Source of the DNA: Gyrodactylus bullatarudis
Lineage: Eukaryota; Platyhelminthes; Monogenea; Gyrodactylidea; Gyrodactylidae
Reading direction: 5' to 3'
Assembly (NCBI GenBank): GCA_012064415.1
Contig: SSNU01000156.1
Location: 62,001-126,000 of the forward strand
DNA length: 64,000 bases
Shown: in pieces, positions 38,033 through 49,602 of the stretch
Numbering within the stretch: the stretch's first letter is position 1
Layout: each line of letters opens with the position of its first letter
Notes under the pieces: generated by a model
Database searches by the model: none
What the model saw: only the letters and a program-made list of their open reading frames with translations
Told to the model about the DNA's origin: nothing
Program-made: the position numbers and the translations under genes

Positions 38033-38816
38033 ATGAACCCTAATTATTCTGTTTACCCTTGGTGGCATTCTTTAACGACTAGAAACCAAATTTATTTTCT
38101 TTTCTTCATTCTTTCTCATACATGTCTGACTATCAGTTCTATAGCTATATATGGTTTCGACGAATACTACAGTTTCGGAGTTCACGTAATCGGTCATAGG
38201 CCATTCATTGGTGAAAGAATTAAAGTTGACTATCAGAATTGGGTAAAACCTTTTTCAATCAAAATTTTAAGGTTAAGATAAAGTTTGGCCTTTGGCATGT
38301 AGAAATGGAAAATATTGACGAAGATCCTGAAAATAAAGAACAAAAAGAACAATTAGAAGGAGCTAGAGCGATATCCAATTATTGTCTTAACACGTATATT
38401 GGAAATAAGTTGTCCATAAATGCAACCCGATTGATTATAATCTTCATGGTTGTTTTAACGAATTTAAACTTTATATTTCTCATGTCTTTTCAACTATTTG
38501 CTGTTCGAATGAGCCTTTTTATTGGCTATCTATTCCTTGTGATGGAGCTTGCTATTCATATACTCTACTATGATATCCGAGGATGCCTGAATTCGTTTTC
38601 TGTAAGTCCTTTTAATTTAGACTAAATGTATAGATGTCAACAACTTCTCAAGGTAATGAAGCTGATCCAAGTTACGAGTTACTCTTTGATGCTAAAGACT
38701 TTGAGTTTCACAAATCATTCCATATTGGATATATCTCATTTGCCTTTATACTGACACAGTTTCTATCCTCCGTCATGATACTCTCTGGTAAAGATATTCA
38801 AAAGAAACTTGAATGA
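38033..38816 (+). CDS. Claudin/PMP22-like four-TM protein, three exons
   Basis: Exons 38033-38242, 38272-38601, 38634-38816 give 723 nt, 240 aa, all junctions phase 0. TM1 is IYFLFFILSHTCLTISSIAIY. A long first loop follows with W...FGLWHVE, like the W-GLW signature of claudin/PMP22 proteins but without the usual Cys pair. TM2 starts at RLIIIFMVVLTN, TM3 at LFIGYLFLVMEL and TM4 at IGYISFAFILTQ. The cytosolic tail ends GKDIQKKLE. The introns are 29 and 32 nt and neither can be read through in frame. The start at 38033 (MNPNYSVYPWW) leaves a short N-terminus; the open frame extends further upstream. Family assignment is by topology and the GLW motif. Confidence 0.72.
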
Positions 38817-38915
38817 CTCTCTAATTATTATTTTATTTGATAATATGCTGAAGATAATTTGTAATTAAATTAATTTAAATTGATTTGTTCTACTCAGTTT
38901 TCCTTTTTTACCAAA

Positions 38916-39165
38916 TCAACCGCATCCGCCACAACCACAGCCACCAGAGTTACAGCCACAACCGCATCCTCCATGCCCGTGACTATGTCCATGACGATGT
39001 GGTACTCGAATCATGTTCATTCCTCTTCGACCTCGTCTACGACCACCAGATGGGAAGAAATATTGACCCTGTAACTGTTCTGAAGAAGTTATCAGTTGAA
39101 AACTTACCCAATAGTAGAGCTACTGTTATTAAGAACAAAAGATGCATTGGATTTGAGAAAATCAT
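38916..39165 (-). CDS. Secreted Gly/Cys/His-rich peptide, 73 aa, two exons
   Basis: Exon 1, 39165-39108, encodes MIFSNPMHLLFLITVALLL, a signal peptide. Exon 2, 39079-38916, starts EQLQGQYFFPSGG, has RRRGRR, then PHRHGHSHGHGG, and ends in a Cys-Gly run (GGCGCGCN, GGCGCGGCG) before TGA. The 28-nt intron runs from GTAAGT to TTCAG with matching phase (G|AA). The tail has six Cys and several His, which would suit metal binding or disulphide cross-linking, as in some cuticle or shell proteins; the basic block could be a cleavage site. These roles are inference. Too short and split to show as one frame. It converges with the claudin-like gene. Confidence 0.72.
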
Positions 39166-39659
39166 TTCCAACTGTATATTTTGGTATGTTACCTCAACTC
39201 AGTTAAATAATATTTATATGCTACTAAAACTACTCTATTAACCTGGTGCATTCTGCTATTAAAATATTTAACAATCGACGAACAGAAGGTTTACGCTTTA
39301 TAATTTTTTTTCTTTCTTCCAAAAATAACTATTCAGATTTAGTTGTCTGAAAAATATCTATCCATAATTTGATACATTTCTAACAGGTGCTCTGCGATGG
39401 CAATGAAATTTGGCTGACACATTCTTTGCATGTTAATAGAATGAAGGATGTCTGGGCTTTCATGAGTGAACTTTAGGAAGAGCAAAATTAATTTAAAAAT
39501 ATCCACTTTAATTAACCAGGAATTTAATATTATTATATTAATAATCTCAGTTAAAATAATTTTGTTATAAATTTGAGTCGAAGGTTTCAAACAGATTTTT
39601 ATTTATTCATCAGAAAACTGTTTTCATTTTAATTTACTCGTCAGTGAGCAGTAGGCTAG

Positions 39660-40565
39660 GGTGAAAATTTTTTTCTCCGAACAACTCACGAGAGTACTTA
39701 CTTTTACAAAAAAATTTAATACTCAGATCATTTTTTGCATATTTTTAAAGCGTGAAAGTCATCCTCTATCATGTCACTGTCCATTTTCCCACAATATCCC
39801 ACGGAAATCAATGAACTTCACTACATCAAAACAAAACTTGACTCAATTGGCCTCGAACTCAACATGTCCAAAACGAAACTCATGCTCTTAGGACCTCATT
39901 CACCTCCCCCACCATCCCTTATTGACATCACTACCCAAACAATAAACGATCTGGGCCTTACCTACAACTCCAAGCTTAACACTTCTCAACACATCTCAGA
40001 TGTAATCAAAGGGCTTCACTACCGAACCTACCTCCTCAGGAAGTTTGTCAAACACCCAAATCTCAGACTACAACTCTATAAAACTTTTATCATTCCCATA
40101 CATGAATATGGTGCAGCCATCTTTTCATCAATCAATGCTGCAAAAACCATAGCCCTTGAAAGAATCCAATATATCATGCTCTGCAGCTGCTTAGGCCCTC
40201 AAAGCTACAGATCAGCACTTCAAATTGCCAACCTTACCCCTCTTTGGCTCCGAAGGACCGCAGCCATCATAAAACTGCATCTCCAACACTCATGCCAATC
40301 TAGATCTCCCCATCAAACTCGTAATAACTCTCGTTACTCTATCCTGACAAGGACTACCACCACAGTCAGATTAAAGCACCGGCTCAACCTCAACACTTTC
40401 AGGTATCAATCCACGAAACAGATTGCCAATTTCCTTTTTGAAAAAATCCCAGATGAACACAATCTTTTTAAAAACTACTATTTATGATTTCAAGATTCAT
40501 TATGTATATATTTATTTTCACTTCGATTAAAATCAAATAAAGAAAACTTTCTATTTCCAAAAAAA
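39660..40565 (+). mobile_element. 5'-truncated non-LTR retrotransposon
   Basis: Frame 39771-40487 encodes the C-terminal part of a LINE reverse transcriptase protein: LNMSKTKLMLLGP, YRTYLLRKFVKHPNLRLQLYK, ALERIQ, TPLWLRR. An A-rich tail follows the stop (about 40530-40570). The catalytic RT core is absent, so this is a truncated insertion. Base composition is more C-rich than the surroundings. A CTAGGGTGAAAATTTT sequence at about 39653 has an inverse near 40850, so the LINE may lie inside an older inverted-repeat element. Confidence 0.8.
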
Positions 40566-41385
40566 AGAAATGATAAAATAACGAAATTAACCATTGAGGG
40601 CCTTCTTGATGATAAGATTACTATTTTTGAAGATAAAACTTAAGAAACTCATTAAAGGGCCAATATTCCCGATATTAGTGATTGCGTAGTAAAAATTCAT
40701 TGAAAATTGAGCGGCAATTCGAAAAATTCTGGATTTTTAAAACTGAATGACATAATGGTGAAGTATTTTTTGACACATGCTTCAATACAAAATAGTGCTT
40801 AGAATTGATAGTTCTATCAGGAAAGTTGGTACTAATATGAGATTAAAAATTTCACCCTACCCTAGTGAGCAGGGTTACACGAATTGTATTTTGAAACTTT
40901 TCACTTTAAATCTTCTCTTGATATCAATAGGTTGAAAATTTACCAATTTTTTCGAAACTTCTCAACTTCAACTCAATTTTGTGCTTATTTCAGCATGTTG
41001 TAGAAAAATAATCTACCTCAATACGGATGCAGTAGACCTTGAAGTATTCAAAACACATAAAAACTTTTTATATTTTCAATGAAATAGATTTTTTCTTATT
41101 TTGTACTTATATTAGCGACTATTAGGAACAAAGGTTTTTCGTGATAAAAATAAGTTTATTTTTACAAAACATAAACAAGACATTTTAACTGAAATGGGAA
41201 AATAAAAATTAATTAATTTCACGCCAAGAACTTAATTAGAATCATCAACTCAATCCAAATTTTAAAGGAAATTATTTTTCGTTTGAAGAAAAAAAGTGTT
41301 TGGAGGAAAACACCTTAAGGAGGATTAAATTTATTTTTCTTGGCTAATCAGACCTCATTCAGACTAATTCAAATCTCAAACTTTC
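40566..41385. other. Intergenic, no gene seen
   Basis: AT-rich sequence between the LINE and the end of the repeat-protein gene. I saw no coding sequence or RNA gene that I can support. Confidence 0.5.
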
Positions 41386-43956
41386 TCACTCATCATCTTT
41401 GGCACGAAATTGGTCGACTTCGATAACAGTCTCACCAGCACTATAAAGAAAAGTTTTAAATAAAGGTTTATTACAGTATTTAATCGATTAGGTAAATGAC
41501 TTACTTTCCAAGAACTTTTCTTCCCCTGTAAAAATAGCATTAGTATCTTTAATGCAATTAGATTCAATTTAAGGATAGATCTCTATAAATACTATTATTT
41601 TTTCATTCATAATGATTTGACAGAAAAAAATTTCATAAACCCTAAACCTGTCTATTTTCAATCCCGATATGAAATGAATGTGATGTCATATCGTAGATAA
41701 GGTGGTGTGGTTTCGGGATTTTTACTTTTACACGGTTTCTTTTCTTAATTTTAACTTGAAAAAATTTCTACTTACCGTTTTTTCAATTTTTTCCTAAATA
41801 CCAAAATAACGATCAAAGTTATTTATGATAAACATACCTTGATGAAATGCCAGATCCATTGCCTTTCTTCAGACCATCTCCGTTCTTACCTTTTTTGCCT
41901 TTCTTCTTCCCAGATGATGAACTCTTCTTCTTGCCTCCCCCTGAATTATCATGACTGTGTTCCTTTTTACCTGATGACTTTTTCTTGCCACCATCGCCCA
42001 TAATGCCTGATGTTAGGGCACTTGTGTCTAGTCCTTTTGTCCCTAAGCCACTCATAACACCTGATGTTAAGGAGCTAGGATCTAAGCCTTTACTCGACAT
42101 GGCTTCTTGCAAAGTGGATATCTGATTCATGTTTCCACCCATTGAGCTGGCTGCAATATTAGCCAATGTCGAAGTGTCAAGTTTACTGCCAGCCATACCT
42201 CCAGCTATAGCTGCTAAGCCACCAGCATTTTGATTCAACAAATTTTTACTCAAACCTGCCATGTCTCCACCAGCTAAATTTGTCAACATTTTCAATGAAT
42301 TCGGATCAGTTCCCAAAGCTCCAGCTGCTCCACTCATTAAAGAGCTCATGTCACCACTCTGAAGACCTTTAGCCAAGTCCAATGCATTTCCAGGTATGCC
42401 AGCCTGGGCCATTGCCATTTTAGTCAAGTCATTGCCGGCAAGACCTTTCATTATGCCATTCATGTCGCCACTGGCAAGACTCGTTAAGGCACCAACTGCT
42501 GATGGATCGACACCGAAAGCGCCAGCTGCTCCAGCCAACATTGCATCCATACCACCACTCTGAAGACCTTTGGCTATATCCAAAGCATTCGGTGGGAGAC
42601 CAGCTTGTGCTAGGGCCGATTTAGCCATATCTGAGTTGGCAAAATTCATAGCTGTTGCCATTAGATCTCCACTTTGAAGACCTTTAGCCATCTCAATTGC
42701 ATTCGGAGGCAATCCAGCTTTAGCCAAGGCCATTCTGGCCATATCTGAGTTAGCAAAATTCAGGGCTGTTCCCATGAGATCTCCACTCTGAAGACCTTGC
42801 GCTATTTCCAATGCATTTTCGGGCAATCCAGCTTTGGCCAAGGCCATTTTTGCCATGTCAGAATTAACCATGCCCATTGCTGCACCCATGACATCACCAT
42901 TCTGGAGAGTTTTTGCTACATCCATTACGTTTGGTGGTAGGCCTGCTTTTTCGATAGCCATTTTACCAAGATCTGAATTGGCCATGCCCATTGCTGCTCC
43001 CATAATATCACCATTCTTGAGACTTTCAGCCGCTTTTAATGCTTCAGGGGGAAGACCTGCCATTGCAGCTGCTCCAGATAGTGCACCCATGTAATCACCA
43101 GAAGCCGCAGTTTTAGCCAAATCCAAGGCTCCTGGAGGTATACCAGCCTTTGTCATGAGTGACTTTGTCATATCGTTATCGGCTAGCTTACCTAAGGCAC
43201 CAGTTATGTCACCTTTCATAGCACTATCGGCAATATCGATCAAGTCTGTTGGTATATTAGCCATTTGTGCTGCCCCTTTAAGGGCACCAGTAAAATCTCC
43301 ACTTAGAGCACTATTTCCAATATCCATAACCTTTGTCGCCATGGCTGGATCAATACCAACAGTAGTCATAGCCTTTTCAATAAGACCCGACTTTGCTACC
43401 GTTTGAAGGGCTCCGCTAAAATCACCTTTAGAGACACTATCAATGACATTAACAATACTCGGATCCACACCGACTGCACTGGCAATACCAGCCGCTGCTC
43501 CAATTATGTCACCATTGAGAACATCTCCAATGATATTCGTAATTCCTGGTGGCGCTCCAAGCATTTCCGCTGCACCTCCAACTAACCCTCCAATATCCAT
43601 ATTGAAAGCACTTGTAGCCAATTTCGTTATTCCAGCAGGGGCACCCATCTTTTCAAGTGCCGCTCCGGCCAAGCTTCCAATTCCAATACTCTGAACCGAT
43701 TTGACTGCACCCAAGATGTCACCGGTAGCTACAGATGCCAGCAAGTTCGTCACTGGGCCAGCTTTCCCTACGACATCTGCAACTTTACTTGCCATGCCTC
43801 CAGTTACACTATCGGCCACCGCTAGAATTTGGTCCCCGACGGCATCTTTTCTAAACAAAATAAGAGATTTTAAAATATGTGTCTCTCTCAATATTAAAAG
43901 AAACTAAGACATGATTATCAGACTCACACAGCGCCGAGGGCCGTAGTAGCCGCCAT
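41386..43956 (-). CDS. Ala/Gly/Asp-rich tandem-repeat protein, five exons
   Basis: Exons 43956-43928, 43850-41838, 41793-41776 (18 nt), 41525-41505 (21 nt), 41440-41386 give about 711 aa with agreeing phases. It starts MAATTALGAV. Residues from about 10 to 590 are helical repeats of about 38 or 29 aa, with units like SGDLMGTALNFANSDMA and KAGLPPNAIEMAKGLQ; the (S/N)GD(L/I/V)MG and AGLPPNA blocks recur. A Lys/Ser/Gly/His-rich stretch follows (KKKSSGKKEHSHDN), then basic microexons (RKKLKKR, GRKVLG) and an acidic end (AGETVIEVDQFRAKDDE). No signal peptide or TM helix. I do not recognise the family. A paralogue is divergent at 44.5 kb. A structural or liquid-like assembly role is conjecture. Confidence 0.88.
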
Positions 43957-44471
43957 TTTAATCAAGAAAGCCATGCATTAAAATAGTAACTGTAGCAATG
44001 AAAAATGATTCAATATACTCAATTGCGTAACTTATATCATATCTTGGCAAATTTTTCTTATCAAAAATAATGTTTTGTGAATATTTAAACATTAAAGATG
44101 GGATAAATCTAAGACTATCTTTCAACATGGTTAAAAAATAGATTGACTTTATTGATTAAACAGATTATTTTCATTCAAACATCTTATAAATTAATCCGAA
44201 ATCATAAGGTTCTAATTTTTCATGGACGTTTTGCACATTTACACTTTAAGACATTCTGAGCTGGTGTAGAAATTTTCAGAATCACCAAAAAGCTCTCAAA
44301 TATCCTAAAAATTTTGTTTTGCAACAGTCTTTACAAGATGAAATAGTTTTCACGAAAAATATTATCATTTCAATCTATAAATTTTGCGCCTTTCTTATCA
44401 TTCTATCAAATTTTAATTATTCATTCTGCAGCTACTTTTTGAATGGCTCTTGAATGGCATTCTTAATTAAA
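43957..44471. promoter_or_regulatory. Divergent promoter region of the repeat-protein pair
   Basis: 515 nt separate the two ATGs. Each ATG is preceded by a similar stretch (GATTAAAATGGC and AATTAAAATGGC). The shared arrangement suggests an inverted duplication that kept both 5' ends; co-regulation is inference. Confidence 0.45.
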
Positions 44472-45652
44472 ATGGCCGCTACAACAGCCCTCAGTGTCGC
44501 GTGAGTTAATCATTTAGATTTAGACGTTTCAAAATTAAAATAATTAATCCAAATAATTATCTTCAAATATGGAGTCTGTGCCAGAGTTGATTTTGCTACC
44601 AAAATTTTATTTTAAGCAAAGATGCTGTAGGGGACCAAATCTTGGCTGTTGCTGATTCCATGACTGGAGGTATGGCCAGTCAAGTTGCAGATGTTGTAGG
44701 AAAAGCTGGCCCAGTTGCTAACTTGATGGCGTCTGTAGCTACAGGAGACATAATGGGCGCAGTTGGTTCAGTTCAAAGTCTCGGTATTGGAGAATTGGCA
44801 GGATCAGCTCTTCAAGCCCTCGGTGCTCCTGCTGGGTTAACAGATTTGACGACAAGTGCTCTGAACCTAGATGTCATGGGTTTCGTTGGTGGGGCTGTAG
44901 AAATGCTTGGAGTAGACCCTAAAATTGTCGATGTTATTGATAGTGTTTCCAAAGGGGATTTCGGTGGAGCCTTTAAAACTGTCGCTGAATCTGGTATATT
45001 AGAATCGGCTCTGGATAAAATGGGTCTTGACCCTTCTTTAGCCCAAACTGCCATGGATATTGGAGCAAGTGCTTTGAGTGGAGACATCACGGGTACCCTG
45101 AAAGGAATCGCCACTGCTGCAAATCTTCCATCAGATCTAATTGATGCTGCTGAAAGTGCCATGAATGGAGACTTTTCTAAAATGGCCGGGGCCTTATCCG
45201 AGAGTGATTTTGCCAAAAGTGCTCTGGACAAAATGGGTGTGCCGCCAGGAGCATTAGATTTGGCAAAATCTGCTGCTTCTGGCGATATATCTGGAGCCTT
45301 GGGGGGAGCTGCGGCTCTCGTCGGTATACCACCAGAAACTTTACAAGCTGCTCAGAGTGGCGATCTAATGGGTGCAGCTATGTCAATGTCTAGTTCAGGA
45401 ATTGCTCAAGCAGCCATGGCTCAAGCTGGCCTTCCACCAAATTCTCTCGATATGGCCAAGAGTTTTCAAAGTGGTGATTACAGTAGTCTGATTTCGAGTG
45501 TTACCGAGAACGCTCTCGGCGGTGGTCTTGGCTCCATTGCAGGTGACTTTTTGTCTGGTGAACCGATATCTCGATCTAAAATGAAGAAAAAGTATGTTCA
45601 CTGAAATTCTTGCTTTTTAATCTGTTTTTAGAGCAAGAGTTGTTCTCGGAAA
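44472..45652 (+). CDS. Paralogous Ala/Gly/Asp-rich repeat protein, 3' end unresolved
   Basis: Exon 1 44472-44500 (MAATTALSV), exon 2 44617-45591, exon 3 45632-45652 (21 nt, ARVVLG). Exon 2 begins AKDAVGDQILAVADSM, nearly the same as the minus-strand gene, and continues with the same repeat types (SGDISGALGG, AQAGLPPNSLDMAK) but with fewer units. The exon 2 donor is followed by a 40-nt intron. The 21-nt exon has the same length and coding as the partner's exon 4 (GRKVLG). It ends AA|GTAAGA. I could not find a counterpart of the acidic last exon; a foldback element begins about 40 nt downstream. Without splicing, the frame would stop at 45604 (KKKYVH). Confidence 0.83.
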
Positions 45653-45691
45653 GTAAGATCTTTATATTTGAATAATAATATAAAATATATA

Positions 45692-46416
45692 GAGCTATTT
45701 GGAATGAAGTTGGGAAACTATGATTTTTACATAAACAACTCAATATTTTCCCCATTTGAAGAAAAATGGTCATTTTTCAAACTTCGATTTGACGCCGAAT
45801 TCCCATTTTTTGAAATTTGAGCAGAATATTTTTATCAATTTGAAAGTAGGTGTTAAAAATAAGTTTCTCAAGATCAAAATAAGAAAAGAAAATCGATTTT
45901 GCTAAATCAGATCGGATGATTTGCATCAATATCGTTTTAGAGTTGAATTTCGATTTCTTGATCATTCTCACTACTTGAAAATCAATGAAATTTCGATAAT
46001 TCGAAATCCCTTTAAAAGTCAACATCTGAGGAAAATTTAATGGCATTATTCATCTTTCTTGTCTTATTTTGGTAATCTCTCGAAAATGGGAAACTTTCGA
46101 TAATTTGACGGTGCTATTCAACTTTGTTATCTAATCCTGATCCAGAAAAAACTCTTTTGATCAACCTCCAACTTTCAAATCAATAAAATTTTCTAGCTCA
46201 AACTTCGAAAAAATGGGATTTTGGCGCAAAATCGAAATTTGAAAAATGACCATATTTTTCATAAAAATAATTTTTTTTAAGAATTTTTTTTTCAAATGGT
46301 GAAAGTGGGCAACATGAGTAGGATCCCAAAAAATCTTTAACAAATTCGAATTCTTGATGAAAGAATCGAGATTTCTGTAAAAATCATACATTCCCAACTT
46401 CAAATCAACCAACTTT
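45692..46416. repeat. Foldback element G
   Basis: Left TTTGGAATGAAGTTGGGAAA is mirrored by the right end TTCCCAACTTCAAATCAACC. About 725 bp. It lies directly after the last recognised exon of the plus-strand repeat-protein gene and may have displaced or separated its final exon. Confidence 0.75.
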
Positions 46417-46793
46417 ATGTAATACAGTCCTACATGGACATTTGAACTTGTAGACCACTTTTGTCTGCTTTGAGCCTGCAATCGGGTCTTTTGAGTAATT
46501 TCTCAGCATTTTGTTAGTTGTACATTCGATACTCAGGTGGCTTCGTCGAGTACAAAAGAAACATGTAAAGCAGATGAATTTTTAATTCTAACTGTTGAAC
46601 ATGATTTGGATGATAATTCTTGATTTAAAAATCATAGATTCCCCACGTCATATAAACCAACTTAATACTAATAATTCGATTGATTGATAATTTCTTTTCT
46701 TTAGCTCTGGGTTTGAAAAGATTTTGGACTATATCGATGATGAGTAATGCTCAAAAATCAATTTATCGACAATATTTGATTTGAATATAGTTA

Positions 46794-48281
46794 GCATAGT
46801 AGACTTGGTCGAAATTTTGCAAAATTACTTAAATCACCCATCGATATGACCAATTCAATCTTCAAGTATTTAAATATAATCTCACCAATTTTCGCTTCAG
46901 AATCCCTTTCTGTGCTTATGGAATAAGATAATCATATTGTGAAAATTTAGCAAAATTAGAACGTTTTTTATTGTTTTATATCTATAATTTGGGAAATTTA
47001 CACTTGCAGTATCATTTTTTTCGTCTATTTCAGTTACAGTAAAAGAGACCGGTGTTTTTTACACTTACAGTATCATTATTTTTTTTAATTTTCACTCTCA
47101 GTATCAAATGAAATAATTTCAGTAACAGTCTAATACACCAATATATCTTTACATTTACAGATATTTAAATTTAAAACGTTTTTTACCTATCAAAATTGTA
47201 ATATTCATGAAAAATAAGAGAAATTTCGATTTGAGCTATTGAAAAAACAATTCTAAAGGGATTTAAGTCATATAAAGAAATAATGGGAATTCAATTTAAA
47301 ATTATAGGTGAAATTTACACACGGTCTATTCGTGTTTGAGATTCAAAATTTCTTTCAATGAGATCTTTTAATTATCATTGTCTGATTCATCCGAATACAA
47401 AAATGACCAAAGAATACGTTTTTGAGATCAATATTCTTTATACTCTTGAATATTTTTGAAATTTGAGATCAAACATGATCCCCTACACCTGATTTTTATG
47501 AAAATTTGATAAAAATAATCTTCTAAATTCAATGAACTTTAGGTTTTCTCATAAATCCATCATGATCTTTAATCGGTAAAAATTTCATGCTAATCGGATC
47601 AACCTTTAGCTTGTAAGAGACCATTGAAAATTTGATCTTGATCAGGATCAAATATAATCACTAAAGTAAACAAGTAGACTCAAAAATGAATAGTAGTAGA
47701 TATAGTGATTACATGTATTATTATTTTGATTCGTAGGCTATGTTAATATTGAAAAAAAATTGAGTTTAGATAAACAAAAATGAATGAATTAGAAAAAGTG
47801 TAAAGATATATTGGTATATTATACTGTTACTGAAATTATTTCATCTATTGATACTGAGAGTGGAAATAAAAAAAATAATGATACTGTAAGTGTAAAAAAC
47901 ACCGGTCTCTTATACTGTAACCGAAATAAACGAAAAAAATGATACTGCAAGTGTAAATTTCACCTATAATTTTAAATTGAATTCCCATTATTTCTTTATA
48001 TAAAGTTGTAAAAATGACTTAAATCCCTTTAAAATTGTGTTTTTTCAATAGCTCAAAACGAAATTTCTCTTATTTTTCATGAATATTACAATTTTGATAG
48101 GTAAAAAACGTTTTAAATTCAAATATCTTCACAATATGATTATCTTATTCCATAAGCACAGAAAGGGATTTTGAAGCGAAACTTGGTGAGATTATATTTA
48201 AATACTTGAAGATTAGTTTTTTACATATCGATGGGTGTTTTAAGTAATTTTGCAAAATTTCGTCCAAGTTTATTACATAGC
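46794..48281. repeat. Composite 1.5-kb inverted repeat with a Tc1-like core
   Basis: Outer arms start CATAGTAGACTTGG (46794) and end at 48281 with the inverse. The arms share three blocks, but the order differs: X-Y-Z on the left and X-Z-Y reading in from the right. Block Y has CACCGGTGTTTTTTACACTT-type repeats (CACTTACAGTATCATT). The centre (about 47325-47560) resembles 53130-53345, next to the Tc1-like transposase relic. No coding capacity. Confidence 0.65.
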
Positions 48282-49112
48282 CTTTCGCTCGATAATAAAA
48301 TTGTCCAAATACTTTATAAATCTATTCATGTGGTTAATTTTTATTTGTTTTATTTCAGGAAATAAGATTTTGCCTACAATTTTTTGTTTATTAAAATTAA
48401 TTTTTTTACTTCAAAGTATTTTTAAATGCAACTTTCATTTTGAGTTTGTAGAAATTTGACAGAGGTACGAATGTAGAACTTTATCAAGAATGGTAATTCT
48501 TGATTCTAAAAACATCAACAAGGTCATTTTCGAATACAGTGGTCCCTCGGCTATGGGCCAAACAACTCATTTTTCGTTTTGAAAATATTTTGAAATCCTT
48601 TACAAACAGGCAAAAATCTGACATCTCTCAAGACAGCAGAGGCTCTTTTCATTGAAAAAAGAAATGCCAAACTTGTGCGTACAGAAAGTAGCTATCAAAC
48701 CACTAGTCCTACCTAGAGGAAAAAAATAGACACAAATGAAGAGACTAAAGAGAAATTAGCTAATTCCCAACCTTCAACCAGATCCAGACCAAGAAAAAGG
48801 AATATGGCGGAAGGAAACCAAGATCAGAAAAAGATAACCAGATATTTCTCTCAAAATTAATACTAATAGAACTCAGATAATTAAACTCAAACCATTATTT
48901 TTCAAAATCCTGTTTAGCATGGTCTATTCCATTGAAAGACCGTATACAAATGTACAAAGAACCAGTATACACACGCACATGGTAACTCTCCCACCACCAA
49001 ATGTGCTCGCATAATACCAACACCAAGAAAACTACAGAGAAGTACCAAAAGAAGCACACACGCACTCACCTCTAAGGAGGTGAACAAAAAGAAGGGCCAA
49101 TCAGATCAATTA
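48282..49112. other. No gene seen; repeat-like sequence
   Basis: An ACAGTGGTCCCTCGGC terminus-like motif lies at about 48537. The block 48540-49110 is less AT-rich than its surroundings and, with the sequence after 49602, may be one older element split by the MITE at 49113. I could not identify coding sequence. Confidence 0.35.
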
Positions 49113-49602
49113 CACAGGGGGTCATGAAAAATTCAAAATTGCGGTAAAAAGTAAAATAAAACTGATTCTGGTGTAAAATTTTGATCCTGATAGCCTTTTA
49201 AAATTTTTAAAAATCTCTTCGGAAAGTCTATTTGTTCTCTAAAACATGGTGAAAATTCAACAAAAAAACCCAAAAATTCGAACATTACCTTTATTTGGCG
49301 TTAATTTCCGAAAGCCGATAAAACTCCACCCCTACAAAAGTCATATCAATAGACGCAGAATTTAATTTCTCATCTAATTGCGAAACAATTAATACAATAA
49401 CATTTACGGTTTTTGCGAAAATTAATTTTAAAAATTTGGGAAATTTGGAATTTTGGGAAATATCGTTTTTTCCAATTATCTCAGAAATTATAGTGAATTT
49501 TACAGATCTGAGCACAGATTCGGGATCAGCGCAAAATTTTACACCAGAATCAGTTTTATTTTACTTTTTACCGAAATTTTGAATTTTTCATGACCCCCTG
49601 TG
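49113..49602. mobile_element. 490-bp MITE, PIF/Harbinger-like
   Basis: Starts CACAGGGGGTCATGAAAAAT and ends with its inverse; the arms match over about 75 nt. TTA flanks both ends (49110-49112 and 49603-49605), the target duplication typical of PIF/Harbinger. The interior has no transposase. Confidence 0.7.

Noticed and set aside
38880..39241. Plus-strand Thr/Ala/Ser-rich frames
   Set aside because: They are shadows of the minus-strand Gly/Cys/His peptide gene, whose signal peptide, splice sites and phase are coherent.
39339..39590. Protein-like C-terminal exon (SPDILHSINMQRM...DRYFSDN) on the minus strand
   Set aside because: It has a fair acceptor (CTTCCTAAAG) and looks coding, but the only upstream candidate (near 40660-40590) does not join in phase, so I could not build a gene.
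43155..43907. Long plus-strand frames opposite the repeat-protein gene
   Set aside because: They are antisense shadows of the repetitive coding exon on the minus strand, as are 42834-43094 and 44812-45231.
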